NCBI GenBank assembly: GCA_913777615.1
Contig: CAJYTK010000017.1
Location: forward strand, 310,001 to 374,000
Direction: 5' to 3'
From: an uncultured Agrobacterium sp.
GTDB lineage: Bacteria > Pseudomonadota > Alphaproteobacteria > Rhizobiales > Rhizobiaceae
Length of the DNA stretch: 64,000 bases
Shown: positions 1-9,636 of the stretch, one piece after another
How the letters are laid out: every line of letters begins with the position of its first letter
How positions within the stretch are numbered: position 1 is the stretch's first letter
The notes under the pieces: model-generated
Told to the model about the DNA's origin: nothing
Databases searched by the model: none
Seen by the model: the letters and a program-made list of their open reading frames with translations, nothing else
Program-made: the position numbers and the translations under genes

Positions 1-786
1 GAGACGTTCCGGCTGCGGCTTGTTAGGCTTGCGGGCATCGATGCTGATCGAACCATCCGGCTGGATCTCGCAGATGATGACTTCGCCGTTTTCCACGTCG
101 CGTACGAATTTCGCGCCGATAATGTCAAGCGCACAGGTCTCGGAACAGAAGATCGGCTTGCCGTCGAGATCGCCCATGACAAGGGGACGAATACCCGTGG
201 GGTCGCGCGCTGCAATCAGCTTCGTACGGGTCATGGCGAGCATCGAGTAGCCGCCTTCCATCTGGCGGATCGCATCGATGAAACGGTCAGCCGTGGAAGA
301 GTGGCGCGAGCGCGCAATGAGGTGCAGCACCACTTCGGTATCGGAGGTGGACTGGCAGATTGCGCCGGTGGCGATGATCTGGCGGCGAAGCGTCAGGCCG
401 TTGGTAAAGTTGCCGTTGTGGGCAATGGCGATGCCGCCTTCTTCCAGTTCGGCAAACAGCGGCTGCACGTTGCGCATCGCAACTTCGCCTGTGGTCGAAT
501 AGCGCGTATGACCGATGGAGATCGAGCCCGGCAGGCGAGCCAGCGTCATGGGGTTGGTATAATGGTCGCCCACCAGACCCATATGCCGTTCCTGATGGAA
601 GCGCTTGCCATCGAACGAAACGATACCGGCAGCTTCCTGCCCGCGATGCTGGAGAGCATGCAGGCCAAGCGCCGTCAGGGCCGCCGCATCCGCGTGACCG
701 AGGATGCCGAACACACCGCATTCTTCATGCAGCGTATCGCCATCGATAATGTCATTGAAGGTGGAATGCGAAAGCGGCTCATTCAT
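1..786 (-). CDS. purF: Amidophosphoribosyltransferase PurF, N-terminal 262 residues (gene runs off the window)
   Basis: Catalyses the first committed step of purine synthesis: PRPP plus glutamine gives phosphoribosylamine. Only the glutaminase half lies in the window. Reading begins at the ATG at 786. A short propeptide of 22 residues precedes HEECGVFG, so Cys23 is the probable N-terminal nucleophile after processing. The glutamine-site motifs HTRYSTTG, HNGNFTN and DPTGIRPL follow. No stop occurs before position 1; the PRPP-binding domain lies outside. It sits downstream of cvpA on the same strand with a strong hairpin between them. The family call is certain; processing is inferred from the family. 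Confidence 0.96.
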   Translation of the reverse strand, partial: MNEPLSHSTFNDIIDGDTLHEECGVFGILGHADAAALTALGLHALQHRGQEAAGIVSFDGKRFHQERHMGLVGDHYTNPMTLARLPGSISIGHTRYSTTGEVAMRNVQPLFAELEEGGIAIAHNGNFTNGLTLRRQIIATGAICQSTSDTEVVLHLIARSRHSSTADRFIDAIRQMEGGYSMLAMTRTKLIAARDPTGIRPLVMGDLDGKPIFCSETCALDIIGAKFVRDVENGEVIICEIQPDGSISIDARKPNKPQPERL

Positions 787-885
787 CTGGCTTGCCTTTG
801 CTCAGTGCCAAAAACAAAAACCGCCCCGGAGAATTGCTCTGCCGGTTTGGCCTGTCTGCTGCCTATGTCGAAGTATCTAGCACAA

Positions 886-920
886 ATAGCGCGCCTTGCA
901 TCTATTGCAAGGCGCGCTAT
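886..920 (-). terminator. Strong intrinsic-terminator-like hairpin between cvpA and purF
   Basis: A perfect 15-bp inverted repeat (886-900 with 906-920, GC-rich, 5-nt loop) begins five bases past the cvpA stop. On the minus strand it is followed by ATTTGTGC, only a modest T-run. It could terminate cvpA transcripts or attenuate read-through into purF. Confidence 0.65.
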
Positions 921-924
921 CCGA

Positions 925-1512
925 TCAATTCGCGGGCACCGGCGCCGTTGTGGCTGGTGCATCTTCTGCTGGCGCCTGCTCAGGCGTCGTCTCGGTCTTC
1001 TTGCCAAGGATGCGAGCCCGGATTTGCGGCTCGATATCATCCGGCAGAACCGCTTCCAACTTGCCGACCAGACCGTCCAGGAACGGCTTGGACTTGGCCT
1101 GCGTCACCCATTCGGGCTGCGTTTTCACATCGACCAGCCAATTCCAGAAGGCAACGGCAACGACGAGAAGAAGAAGGCCGCGCGCCGCACCGAACAGAAA
1201 GCCCAGTGTGCGGTCCAGCGCGCCGATGCGGCTGTCGATGATGAAATCGGCAATGCGCGAGGTGATGAAGGAAATGATGATGAGCGCGATGAGGAAAACC
1301 AGACCGGCAGAACCGGCAATCGCGATCTTCTCGTCATCGGTATAGTTGCGCGCGTAGGGAAGTAGCAGCGGGTAGATGTAGTAGGCAGCCGCAACGGAGC
1401 CGACCCAACTTGCGATGGAAAGAATTTCACGCGAGAACCCGCGCACCATGGCGAGAACGGCGGAGAAAAGCACAACGGCAAGAACGATACCGTCGAAAAT
1501 CGTTATGGGCAT
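925..1512 (-). CDS. cvpA: CvpA family inner-membrane protein
   Basis: CvpA (colicin V production protein) is a small inner-membrane protein; the family is linked to envelope stress tolerance and its molecular activity is poorly known. The 195-residue product has four predicted membrane segments at about 5-24, 32-53, 63-84 and 104-127, with the family pattern VRGFSREILS after the first. A soluble tail from about residue 130 ends in an Ala/Pro-rich stretch. It lies between radA and purF; the cvpA-purF pairing is conserved in many proteobacteria. Confidence 0.93.
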   Translation of the reverse strand: MPITIFDGIVLAVVLFSAVLAMVRGFSREILSIASWVGSVAAAYYIYPLLLPYARNYTDDEKIAIAGSAGLVFLIALIIISFITSRIADFIIDSRIGALDRTLGFLFGAARGLLLLVVAVAFWNWLVDVKTQPEWVTQAKSKPFLDGLVGKLEAVLPDDIEPQIRARILGKKTETTPEQAPAEDAPATTAPVPAN

Positions 1513-1601
1513 TTACCAACTCCGGAGGTCGCGGCTCCCGGAAGAGAACCGCTGTGCCAGTTTGCGATCCTCTTACACTAGCCGGGTAAGCAGCGAAAGG
1601 A

Positions 1602-3008
1602 TCAATATTCTTCTTCCTCAGCCTGTCTGAAGCGGTTGCCCGAACCGGCAATGCGCGCCACGAGATCGGGCAGGCTTTCGATCTCCGTCCAGCGCCCCTT
1701 TGAGCCTTTCGGCAATTCTGCCGATGCGGAGGGGAGAAATGCAGCAGAAAAGCCAAGCTTCTCGGCTTCCTTCAACCGCTGGGCCGTCTGGGACACCGGC
1801 CGCACTGCGCCCGAAAGGCTGATTTCGCCGAAATAGACGCAATCGGCAGGCAGGGCAAGACCGGCAAGCGAGGAAACCAGTGCAGAAGCAATCGCCATGT
1901 CCGCTGCCGGTTCGGAGATACGATAGCCACCGGCAATGTTGAGGTAGACGTCGTGCTGACTGAGCTTTACGCCGCAGTGGGCTTCGAGCACGGCAAGAAT
2001 CATGGCAAGGCGCGACGAGTCCCAGCCGACGACCGCACGTCTCGGCGTGCCGAGTGAAGTAGCCGCCACCAGCGCCTGAACCTCGACCAGCACAGGACGC
2101 GTGCCTTCCATACCGGCGAAAACCGCAGCACCCGGAGATTTTTCGTTGCGCTCGCCTAGAAAGAGTTCCGAGGGGTTGGACACCTCCCTCAAACCTCGAT
2201 CCGACATTTCGAAAACGCCGATTTCATCAGTGGGGCCAAAGCGGTTCTTGACCGTGCGCAGGATGCGATAATGATGTCCGCGGTCGCCTTCGAAATAGAG
2301 CACCGCGTCGACCATGTGTTCGACGACCCGTGGCCCGGCGATCTGGCCTTCCTTGGTTACGTGGCCGACGAGCACCATGGTGGCGCCCGTCTGTTTGGCA
2401 AAGCGGATCATCGCCTGAACGCCGGTGCGCACCTGCGTGACCGTGCCGGGGGCGGAATCGGCGGTGTCGCTCCACAGCGTCTGAATGGAATCGATGATGA
2501 CCAGATCGGGGCGCTTGCCTTCTGAAATAGTGGCGAGAATGTCCTCGACATTGGTCTCAGCAGCCAAGAGCACATCGGTTTCAGCAGCGCCAAGGCGTTG
2601 CGCCCGCAGCCGCACCTGTGCCACGGCCTCTTCGCCCGACACATAGATGACGCGATGGCCCTGGCGCGAGAGTGCTGCCGCAGCCTGCATCAGCAGAGTC
2701 GACTTGCCAATCCCTGGATCGCCGCCGATCAGCACCGCTGATCCGCGCACGAAGCCGCCGCCCGTTGCACGATCCAGTTCGCTCATGCCGGTCGGAATGC
2801 GCGGCGCTTCCTCGATTTCACCGGAAAGCGAGGTGAGAGTGACCGGTCGGCCTTTCTTTGGAGTCTTGCCAGGTCCTCCGCCAATTCCACCCATCGGGTC
2901 TTCTTCAACGATGGTGTTCCACTCGCCGCAACCTTCGCATTTTCCGGCCCATCTTGTGTGAACGGTACCGCAGTTCTGGCAGACGAATTGTGTCTTGGCT
3001 TTGGCCAT
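1602..3008 (-). CDS. radA: DNA repair protein RadA (Sms)
   Basis: RadA is a RecA-like, DnaB-type hexameric ATPase that promotes branch migration in recombinational repair. The 468-residue protein shows a C4 zinc finger (Cys10, Cys13, Cys24, Cys27), Walker A GGDPGIGKST near 95-104, Walker B VIIDSIQTLW near 171-180, the RadA signature KNRFG at 255-259 and a Lon-protease-like C-terminal domain from about 285. Length and order of domains are normal. It is cotranscribed in direction with alr upstream and cvpA downstream, about 90 bp from each. Confidence 0.97.
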   Translation of the reverse strand: MAKAKTQFVCQNCGTVHTRWAGKCEGCGEWNTIVEEDPMGGIGGGPGKTPKKGRPVTLTSLSGEIEEAPRIPTGMSELDRATGGGFVRGSAVLIGGDPGIGKSTLLMQAAAALSRQGHRVIYVSGEEAVAQVRLRAQRLGAAETDVLLAAETNVEDILATISEGKRPDLVIIDSIQTLWSDTADSAPGTVTQVRTGVQAMIRFAKQTGATMVLVGHVTKEGQIAGPRVVEHMVDAVLYFEGDRGHHYRILRTVKNRFGPTDEIGVFEMSDRGLREVSNPSELFLGERNEKSPGAAVFAGMEGTRPVLVEVQALVAATSLGTPRRAVVGWDSSRLAMILAVLEAHCGVKLSQHDVYLNIAGGYRISEPAADMAIASALVSSLAGLALPADCVYFGEISLSGAVRPVSQTAQRLKEAEKLGFSAAFLPSASAELPKGSKGRWTEIESLPDLVARIAGSGNRFRQAEEEEY

Positions 3009-3114
3009 GAATGTCAGTCTTTTCCTTGAAAGTACAGTCGGCGATCGTGAATTTCGATCCCGTTTTGTTCTCGTCTAGCACAGATCGTTGCAGCTTTCCA
3101 AGAGCCGGAAAATG

Positions 3115-4290
3115 TCACTCGTCGCCGATCAGATATTGCCGCTCGTAGCGCAGCCCAAGGCTCGTCAACATTTCGTAACCGATCGTGCCTGCGGCCCGCG
3201 CTACGTCGTCGACAGGCACATTCGGCCCGAACAGCTCGATATAGTCACCGGCGCGGATTTCGCGTTCCGGAACATCCGTGACATCGAAAATGGTGAGATC
3301 CATGGTCACGCGACCGGCAACCGGCACACGGTGCCCGTTGATAAACCCTTCCGCTCCGCCGCGACCCATCTCACGCAGTGGAATGCCGGAGCCGGAAAGC
3401 GAGCGTTGGTAGCCATCGGCATAACCCACGGCGGCGATCGCCAGACGGCTTGGTCGCGTCAGACGGTGGGTTCCGCCATAACTTACCGTCTCACCTTCAC
3501 CTGCCCGGCGAATCTGGATGATCCGAGCTTCCGCCTTGGCGACGGGGCGCATCGGGTTCTTCATGTCGTTGACTGCTTCACCGCCATAGAGAGAAATCCC
3601 GGGGCGCGTCAGATCGAAGTGGTAGTCCGGACCAAGGAATATTCCGGCCGAGGCTGAGAGGCTTGATTCTATACCTTCGAAAGCCGCGCTAACTTTGCGA
3701 AATGATTCAAGCTGCGCCTTGTTCATTGGCGAGGCGGGGGTGTCGGCGCTTGCGAGATGCGACAGGACCAGTACGGGATCGAAGCTTGCGGGGCGCGTGG
3801 GATCATCGGCCAGATAAAGCGCGTCCTCAAGTGGAAGCCCAAGCCGGTTGAAACCCGTATCCACATGCAGCGCAAAAGGATGATCGCCGCGCTCCGCAAG
3901 GGCGCTCATCCAGAAGGTAAGCTGCTCTTCCGAGGCAATGACCGGTACCAGATCATGGGCGAAGACATCGCGCTCCTGGCTTGGCCAGATGCCGGACAAA
4001 ACGAAGATCCGGGCTTCCGGCGCGTGGGGACGAAGCGTGACGCCCTCGGAGACGCTGGCGACAAAGAAATCGCGGGCGCCTGTGTAATAAAGCGTCGAAC
4101 CACAATCTTCGATCCCCATGCCATAGGCATCCGCCTTCACCACCGCTGCCGCCCGCGCCTTGCCGGAGCGGCGCTGCATATCGCGCCAGTTATCCGCAAG
4201 GGCTGCGAGATCGACGGTGAGCCGAACCGGCGCGGTTTCGAATGCGTCTGCCCCCATCTCGGAGATGCTATCGTCAAGGTCGTCTGTCAT
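3115..4290 (-). CDS. alr: Alanine racemase
   Basis: PLP-dependent alanine racemase that supplies D-alanine for peptidoglycan. The PLP lysine is in VVKADAYGMG (about residue 52) and the second catalytic tyrosine in VSYGGT; the C-terminal beta domain begins near 250. The ATG at 4290 is preferred because AAGGTG lies seven bases before it. An in-frame ATG at 4317 would add nine residues and cannot be excluded. Product 391 residues. The gene precedes radA on the same strand, and an AraC-type gene diverges upstream. Confidence 0.95.
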   Translation of the reverse strand: MTDDLDDSISEMGADAFETAPVRLTVDLAALADNWRDMQRRSGKARAAAVVKADAYGMGIEDCGSTLYYTGARDFFVASVSEGVTLRPHAPEARIFVLSGIWPSQERDVFAHDLVPVIASEEQLTFWMSALAERGDHPFALHVDTGFNRLGLPLEDALYLADDPTRPASFDPVLVLSHLASADTPASPMNKAQLESFRKVSAAFEGIESSLSASAGIFLGPDYHFDLTRPGISLYGGEAVNDMKNPMRPVAKAEARIIQIRRAGEGETVSYGGTHRLTRPSRLAIAAVGYADGYQRSLSGSGIPLREMGRGGAEGFINGHRVPVAGRVTMDLTIFDVTDVPEREIRAGDYIELFGPNVPVDDVARAAGTIGYEMLTSLGLRYERQYLIGDE

Positions 4291-4370
4291 GGTCTTGCAC
4301 CTTTTGAATGTCGGCATGGTCTATCACTTTTGTTCAAGACGGTCATGACGGATTGGGCTAAACCCTAACT

Positions 4371-5228
4371 ATGCACAATGTTTCGCAGGAACAGGCCACG
4401 GAGCACATGCCGCTTTCACGCGCTGAAACCACTCGGTTTTGGCGCGACAAGCGCTTCAAAGGCATGGAATGCATGACGGCAACGTTCCTGACGCATGAAT
4501 TTTCGCCGCACGCGCATGATACATTTTCAATCGGCGCCATCGAAAACGGCTCACAGATTTCGACCATCAAGGGCACGACAGAGCGCACCGGTCCCGGACA
4601 TCTTTATCTTATCGATCCCGGCCAGATCCACGATGGCGCGCCCGGCGGTGACGGTTACAGATATCGAATGATCTATCCGGATGTAGCACTGTTGTCGGAA
4701 GTCATCGAAGACGTGACACGCCGTGCTTTTCACGGGACACCGTCCTTTCCGAAGTTCCTGCCGCACGACCCAAAGATGGCGCAGGCTTTCCAGATCGCTC
4801 ATCGCAGGCTGGACAACGGAGCAGGGGCGCTGGAGGCAGATGAGGGGATGTTCTCCGTTTTGGCTGAACTGTTTTGCCGGCACGGCAGCGCCATCATTCT
4901 GCCCGTCGAGACACGTGAGAAGACGGCCGTGTATCAGGCGCGGGATTATCTCAATGACAATTTCGACTTGGATATCGGATTGGAAGAACTCGCAGCTATG
5001 GCCGGTCTAAGCCGAGCGCATCTGATCCGCGCTTTCCGGCGCGAGTTCCACATCACGCCGCATGCTTATCTCACTGATATCCGCATTCGCCGGGCAAGAC
5101 ATTTGTTGCGCGAGGGCGAAAGCCCGGCCTCGGTTGCACTGGAATGCGGCTTTGCCGATCAGGCGCATTTCGCCCGCCACTTCAAGGCGCGCACGGGCGT
5201 GACGCCCGGCCAGTTTCGCGCGGCCTGA
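4371..5228 (+). CDS. AraC family transcriptional regulator
   Basis: The product has an N-terminal cupin-like AraC-binding domain (about 30-95, with HAHDTFSIG and GHLYLIDPGQIHDG) and a C-terminal double helix-turn-helix from about 195 (LEELAAMAGLSRAHLIRAF, then ALECGFADQAHFARHF). It probably senses a small molecule and activates a nearby promoter; azlCD begins 73 bp downstream on the same strand, and AraC-AzlC pairs are common. A start at the ATG at 4407, with GGAG upstream, is possible. Ligand unknown. Confidence 0.9.
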   Translation: MHNVSQEQATEHMPLSRAETTRFWRDKRFKGMECMTATFLTHEFSPHAHDTFSIGAIENGSQISTIKGTTERTGPGHLYLIDPGQIHDGAPGGDGYRYRMIYPDVALLSEVIEDVTRRAFHGTPSFPKFLPHDPKMAQAFQIAHRRLDNGAGALEADEGMFSVLAELFCRHGSAIILPVETREKTAVYQARDYLNDNFDLDIGLEELAAMAGLSRAHLIRAFRREFHITPHAYLTDIRIRRARHLLREGESPASVALECGFADQAHFARHFKARTGVTPGQFRAA

Positions 5229-5301
5229 AACACCAGGTCACTTTCGTTCAATACGGAAATTCGGTGGCAGCATAGATGCATCTCCTGAACAGGAGAATGA
5301 T

Positions 5302-6012
5302 ATGTTGAGCAAGACCCCGCCTGAAAAACCACAGGAACTGATCGCCGGATTGAAGGCTGCTTCGCCATTGCTCGTCGCCATGGTGCCGATCGGCGTGGTC
5401 TTCGGTGCCATCGCCGTCAGCAAGGGTCTTTCGCCTTTGGAGACCTGCCTGATGTCGCTCTTCGTTTTCGCCGGTGGCGCGCAATTCGTGGCCATGGATT
5501 TGTGGACGCATCCGGCAAGCTGGGCAGCGCTTGGCTTTGCGGCGCTCCTCGTCAATCTCAGGCACATACTGATGAGCGCCTCCATCGCCGTGAAAATGCG
5601 AAGCTTCAAACCATGGCAGCGCTGGCTCTCCATGCCGGTTCTGACGGACGAGTCCTGGGCGCTCGCAGAATTTCGCAGTATGACCGGCCCCTTGCGTCCG
5701 GCATTCTATGCCGCCGCCGCTCTGTCCATCTATACGGTCTGGAACCTTGCGACACTCGCGGGCGCGCTGCTTGGCTCCGTCATGGGCGATACCACGGTCA
5801 TCGGTCTCGACTTCGCCTTTCCAGCCGTCTTCATCGTGCTGCTGATGGGATTTTGGAAGGGTCGGCAAACGGGCTTCGTTCTCGTCGCAAGTGCCGCCGC
5901 TGCCTTCCTCGCCCATCGATATGTTCCCGGCGCCTGGTATATCGCAGCCGGCGCGCTGGCCGGACTGGCCGTTGCCGCCTTCTCCCGTGACGAAGGGGAG
6001 GCGGCGCAATGA
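5302..6012 (+). CDS. azlC: AzlC family branched-chain amino acid exporter, large subunit
   Basis: AzlC with AzlD forms a two-component inner-membrane exporter of branched-chain amino acids (family knowledge; the real substrate here is untested). The 236-residue protein has the family motifs AMVPIGVVFGAIAVSKGLS and FAGGAQFVAMDLW, LVNLRHILMSA in the third segment, and several further hydrophobic segments. AGGAG lies a few bases before the ATG. The stop overlaps the azlD start in ATGA, so the two are translationally coupled. An AraC-type regulator lies just upstream. Confidence 0.92.
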   Translation: MLSKTPPEKPQELIAGLKAASPLLVAMVPIGVVFGAIAVSKGLSPLETCLMSLFVFAGGAQFVAMDLWTHPASWAALGFAALLVNLRHILMSASIAVKMRSFKPWQRWLSMPVLTDESWALAEFRSMTGPLRPAFYAAAALSIYTVWNLATLAGALLGSVMGDTTVIGLDFAFPAVFIVLLMGFWKGRQTGFVLVASAAAAFLAHRYVPGAWYIAAGALAGLAVAAFSRDEGEAAQ

Positions 6013-6311
6013 GCCTTGATCCCAACACGCTGCTGACGATCCTCGCCATGGCGTTTGCGACAGTCCTCACGCGCTTCGGCGGTCTCGTACTGATCCGCCA
6101 CGTGCATATGACGGACAGGGCGACGCGAGCGCTCAATGCTGTGCCGCCTGCGGTGCTGATGGCTGTCGTCACCCCCACAGCCTTTACCAACGGTCTTGCG
6201 GAATCCATCGGCTGCGCTGTCACCGCTCTTGCCGCCACCCGTTTTTCGCTTCTGCCTGCCGCGGGCACGGGCGTTGTGACGGTGGCGCTATTGCGCGCGC
6301 TTGGGCTGTAA
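6009..6311 (+). CDS. azlD: AzlD family branched-chain amino acid transport protein, small subunit
   Basis: Small (100-residue) hydrophobic partner of AzlC. Three to four membrane segments are visible, with the family pattern ALNAVPPAVLMAVVTPTAF. The start overlaps the azlC stop by four bases (ATGA), typical of the pair. It probably completes the exporter; on its own it is not expected to transport. Confidence 0.9.
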   Translation: MSLDPNTLLTILAMAFATVLTRFGGLVLIRHVHMTDRATRALNAVPPAVLMAVVTPTAFTNGLAESIGCAVTALAATRFSLLPAAGTGVVTVALLRALGL

Positions 6312-6378
6312 CATTGTCGCCTAAGGGTTGTGCAAACCAACCGGAGACGTTATGTCCTGAAGGACGACTTTCTAGTTT

Positions 6379-8094
6379 GTGAAAAGCGGGAGCACCGTTT
6401 TGTTCAAGAACTACAAGATCGCCCTGAGGCCGTTGCTGCAGATTTATCGACAAGATCTGAGGACTGCATGGCCCTCGATCCTCTTGCTAATCGTGACCAT
6501 TCTCGCAGGCGCGTTGCTGTCTGTATCCGGCCCTTATGTGTTCTCGCGCATTATCGATGACGTGCCGAAAGAGGCCGGTCCATGGATCATGGCGTTTTCC
6601 CTTTATGCCATTCTCACGGCTCTAGCGACGGGCACACAACGTTGCACGCAGTATCTTGCCGTGATCCATTCGGAGCGGTTGGAATTTGTAGCAACGACAC
6701 GTTTCTTCGAAAGGATTACGCGCAAGCACGGTACTTTCTTCACTGATCATAATCCTGCGGAGATCCAGCAAGCACAAACTCAGGGCGCATCCGCAGCTTC
6801 GATCCTGATGCAGATCGTCCTAATCTATTTCGTGCCGGGCTTCGCCAATTTTCTGTTCAGTATCATAGTTCTCGGCGCGGCGATCAGCCCCGAGTTGATC
6901 CTGATCGTTTTCTGTTACGGCGCAGTATTCATAGCACTGACAATTGCGTCAAACCGCTTCACCAGCCGTTATCTGGAGCGGGCCATCGAAGCGGGGCAGC
7001 AGAATGCCGGCTTTGTCGGCAACGCAGTCAGCATGATCGAGCCGTTAAGGCACACGGGCAGCACGGCCTGGATGCAAGAGCGCTTCGGTGAAAATGCCAA
7101 TGCGATCTATCAGAACTGGCGGCTCTACTCGTTGCGGCGTATCGGCTTCATCGCGGCACTCTCTCTGGCGCTTTGCTTCCAGCTTATGCTCAGCTTCTAT
7201 CTCCTCTTGCCGCGCTATCAGCAAGGAACGATTTCCGTCGGCGATATCGTGCTGTTCAACATGCTGTTGCTTCAACTGAACATCCCATTCGAAATGATCG
7301 GGCAGTCGATCGGAGAAGCCATACGCTCTCTGGCGCGCTTCATGCCCTGCGCGCGCATGTGGTTGGAGCCGGAGGAGCCGGCAGAAGTGGCAGCCGAGCA
7401 GTCAGTCTCGCACCCGGAGACGATCGAACTTTGGAATGTCGGTTTCCGTTACGACAATGACCGTGGCGTCAGTAACGTCTCTTTCACGGCATCACCGGCG
7501 CGCTTTACCTTCATCATCGGTGAGACAGGCTCCGGCAAATCCACCCTGTTCAAGCTGCTGCAAAAGACCATGGTGCCACAACAGGGACACATCCTTGTCG
7601 ATGGCGCCGACTTGAGAGAGATCGGCAAGGACCGTTGGTACTCGTTAGTCGGGATCGTCCCACAGGAAATTCAGCTTTTGAATGACAGTCTCCGCACGAA
7701 CATTGTTCTGGGTCGCCCCAACGATGAAGAGCGGCTACGCGAAGTCGCCGAGCAGGCCGCCATCCTGAAACGGATCGAAGGCATGGCGGATGGTTTCGAT
7801 ACGATCGTCGGGGAGAGGGGGCTGAAGCTTTCGGGCGGTGAGCGCCAGCGCATCGCGATCGCCCGCGCCTTATATGGTGCGCCGTCCATCCTGCTCCTGG
7901 ACGAGGCGAGCTCAGCACTGGATGAAGAGACTGAGCGGGAAATCATGGATCAGCTGCGCAAACTGGACGGTGATCTGACGATCATCGCGATCACGCATCG
8001 CCAAAGCTCCATCCGTGCGCAGGATCAGGTCGTCACCTTGAAAGCGGTTGAAGCAAGCGAATCTGTGTCTGAACCGCCGCCGCTATCCTCTTGA
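6379..8094 (+). CDS. ABC exporter, membrane and ATPase domains fused
   Basis: Half-size exporter of 571 residues, expected to work as a dimer in the inner membrane. The membrane domain spans about 30-320. The ATPase domain shows Walker A GETGSGKST (381-389), Q-loop VPQE (about 427), signature LSGGERQ (484-490), Walker B ILLLDEA (504-510) and H-loop ITH (538-540). All catalytic residues are present. The GTG at 6379 has no clear ribosome site; a TTG at 6400 preceded by GGGAG is an attractive alternative start. It follows azlD by 67 bp. Substrate unknown. Confidence 0.88.
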   Translation: MKSGSTVLFKNYKIALRPLLQIYRQDLRTAWPSILLLIVTILAGALLSVSGPYVFSRIIDDVPKEAGPWIMAFSLYAILTALATGTQRCTQYLAVIHSERLEFVATTRFFERITRKHGTFFTDHNPAEIQQAQTQGASAASILMQIVLIYFVPGFANFLFSIIVLGAAISPELILIVFCYGAVFIALTIASNRFTSRYLERAIEAGQQNAGFVGNAVSMIEPLRHTGSTAWMQERFGENANAIYQNWRLYSLRRIGFIAALSLALCFQLMLSFYLLLPRYQQGTISVGDIVLFNMLLLQLNIPFEMIGQSIGEAIRSLARFMPCARMWLEPEEPAEVAAEQSVSHPETIELWNVGFRYDNDRGVSNVSFTASPARFTFIIGETGSGKSTLFKLLQKTMVPQQGHILVDGADLREIGKDRWYSLVGIVPQEIQLLNDSLRTNIVLGRPNDEERLREVAEQAAILKRIEGMADGFDTIVGERGLKLSGGERQRIAIARALYGAPSILLLDEASSALDEETEREIMDQLRKLDGDLTIIAITHRQSSIRAQDQVVTLKAVEASESVSEPPPLSS

Positions 8095-8139
8095 AAAGAC
8101 TCTGCCTGATGGTCGACAAACCGCCAAGCAGACGCGATA

Positions 8140-9636
8140 TCAGTGTTCTTCGTACTGACTGAAGGATGGATCGGCGAGATCAGCAAATCGGGTGAACTCG
8201 GCCTGGAAGGCTAGCTTGACGGTGCCGGTCGGTCCGTGACGCTGCTTGGCGATGATCACGTCGGCTGTGCCCTTGACCTTGTCGAAGAGCGATTCCCATT
8301 CAGAATATTTCGGGTCGGCGGGATCGCGCGGCTCCATGTTTTTGACGTAATATTCCTCACGGAACACGAAGAGCACCACGTCGGCGTCCTGCTCGATGGA
8401 GCCCGATTCACGAAGGTCGGAAAGCTGCGGGCGCTTGTCTTCACGGCTTTCCACCGCACGAGAGAGCTGTGAAAGTGCGATGATCGGAACATTGAGTTCC
8501 TTGCCGAGCGCTTTCAGGCCGGTGGTGATCTGGGTGATTTCCTGCACGCGGTTTTCGCCACCCTTGCCCGATCCTGTCATCAGCTGAACGTAGTCGACGA
8601 CCAAAACATCAAGACCGCGCTGGCGCTTCAGACGGCGCGCGCGGGCGGCAAGCTGAGCAATCGAGATACCACCGGTCTGGTCGATATAGAGCGGCACCTT
8701 CTGCATCATCTGGCTGCACGCCACAAGCTTTTCGAAATCGGCTTCGGTGATGTCACCACGACGGATTTTCGATGATGAGACTTCCGTCTGCTCGGAGATG
8801 ATACGGGTTGCGAGCTGTTCGGACGACATTTCGAGTGAGTAGAAGCCGACGACGCCGCCATTCTTGGCCTTATAGGTTCCGTCCGGCTGCACTTCCTGCT
8901 CATAGGCCGCGGCAATGTTATAGGCGATATTGGTTGCAAGCGAGGTCTTGCCCATGCCCGGACGTCCGGCAAGCACGATCAAGTCCGAACGCTGCAAGCC
9001 GCCCATGCGGGCATCGAGTGAATGGATGCCGGTAGAAATGCCGGACAGGTTCCCATCGCGCTCGAAGGCAGCGCCAGCCATGTCGATGGCAAGCGCCACC
9101 GCATCGTTGAACGATTGGAAGCCACCATCGTAGCGCCCGGTTTCTGCCAGCTCGAACAGGCGGCGCTCTGTGTCTTCGATCTGCGCCTGAGGCGGCATGT
9201 CGAGCGGCGCATCATAGGCGATATTGACCACATCCTCACCGATCTGGATCAGTGCGCGGCGCAGCGCCAGATCGTAAATCGCCCGGCCATAATCTTCCGC
9301 GTTGATGATCGAGACGGCTTCGGCGGCAAGACGCGCCAAGTACTGGGCAACGGTCAGGTCGCCGACCTTGTCATCCGCCGGAAGAAAAGTCTTGATGGTG
9401 ACGGGGTTGGCCGTCTTGCCCATGCGGATGATATCGCCCGCGACCTCGAAGATCTTGCGGTGGAGCGGCTCGTACAGATGCACCGGCTTCAGGAAGTCCG
9501 ACACGCGATAATAGGCGTCGTTGTTGACGAGGATCGCGCCGAGCAGCGCCTGCTCAGCTTCGATGTTGTTTGGCGCCTCGCGGTAAAGCGGTTCGGCGGC
9601 GGGCGCTGGGGTGATCTTTCTCACGGCGTCGTTCAT
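8140..9636 (-). CDS. dnaB: Replicative DNA helicase DnaB
   Basis: Hexameric helicase that unwinds DNA at the replication fork. The N-terminal DnaB domain covers about 22-125; the RecA-like domain carries Walker A GRPGMGKTS (224-232) and Walker B VLVVDYVQLM. An Asn/Gly-rich insertion after the Walker A helix occurs in other alphaproteobacterial DnaB proteins. Start at 9636 is chosen because AAGGGAGA lies upstream; an ATG at 9669 lies before that site. Product 498 residues. Accessory genes now separate it from alr on one side and rplI on the other. Confidence 0.97.
   Translation of the reverse strand: MNDAVRKITPAPAAEPLYREAPNNIEAEQALLGAILVNNDAYYRVSDFLKPVHLYEPLHRKIFEVAGDIIRMGKTANPVTIKTFLPADDKVGDLTVAQYLARLAAEAVSIINAEDYGRAIYDLALRRALIQIGEDVVNIAYDAPLDMPPQAQIEDTERRLFELAETGRYDGGFQSFNDAVALAIDMAGAAFERDGNLSGISTGIHSLDARMGGLQRSDLIVLAGRPGMGKTSLATNIAYNIAAAYEQEVQPDGTYKAKNGGVVGFYSLEMSSEQLATRIISEQTEVSSSKIRRGDITEADFEKLVACSQMMQKVPLYIDQTGGISIAQLAARARRLKRQRGLDVLVVDYVQLMTGSGKGGENRVQEITQITTGLKALGKELNVPIIALSQLSRAVESREDKRPQLSDLRESGSIEQDADVVLFVFREEYYVKNMEPRDPADPKYSEWESLFDKVKGTADVIIAKQRHGPTGTVKLAFQAEFTRFADLADPSFSQYEEH

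Noticed and set aside
301-1365. A 354-codon plus-strand frame
   Set aside because: Antisense to purF and cvpA, which are both clearly recognised.
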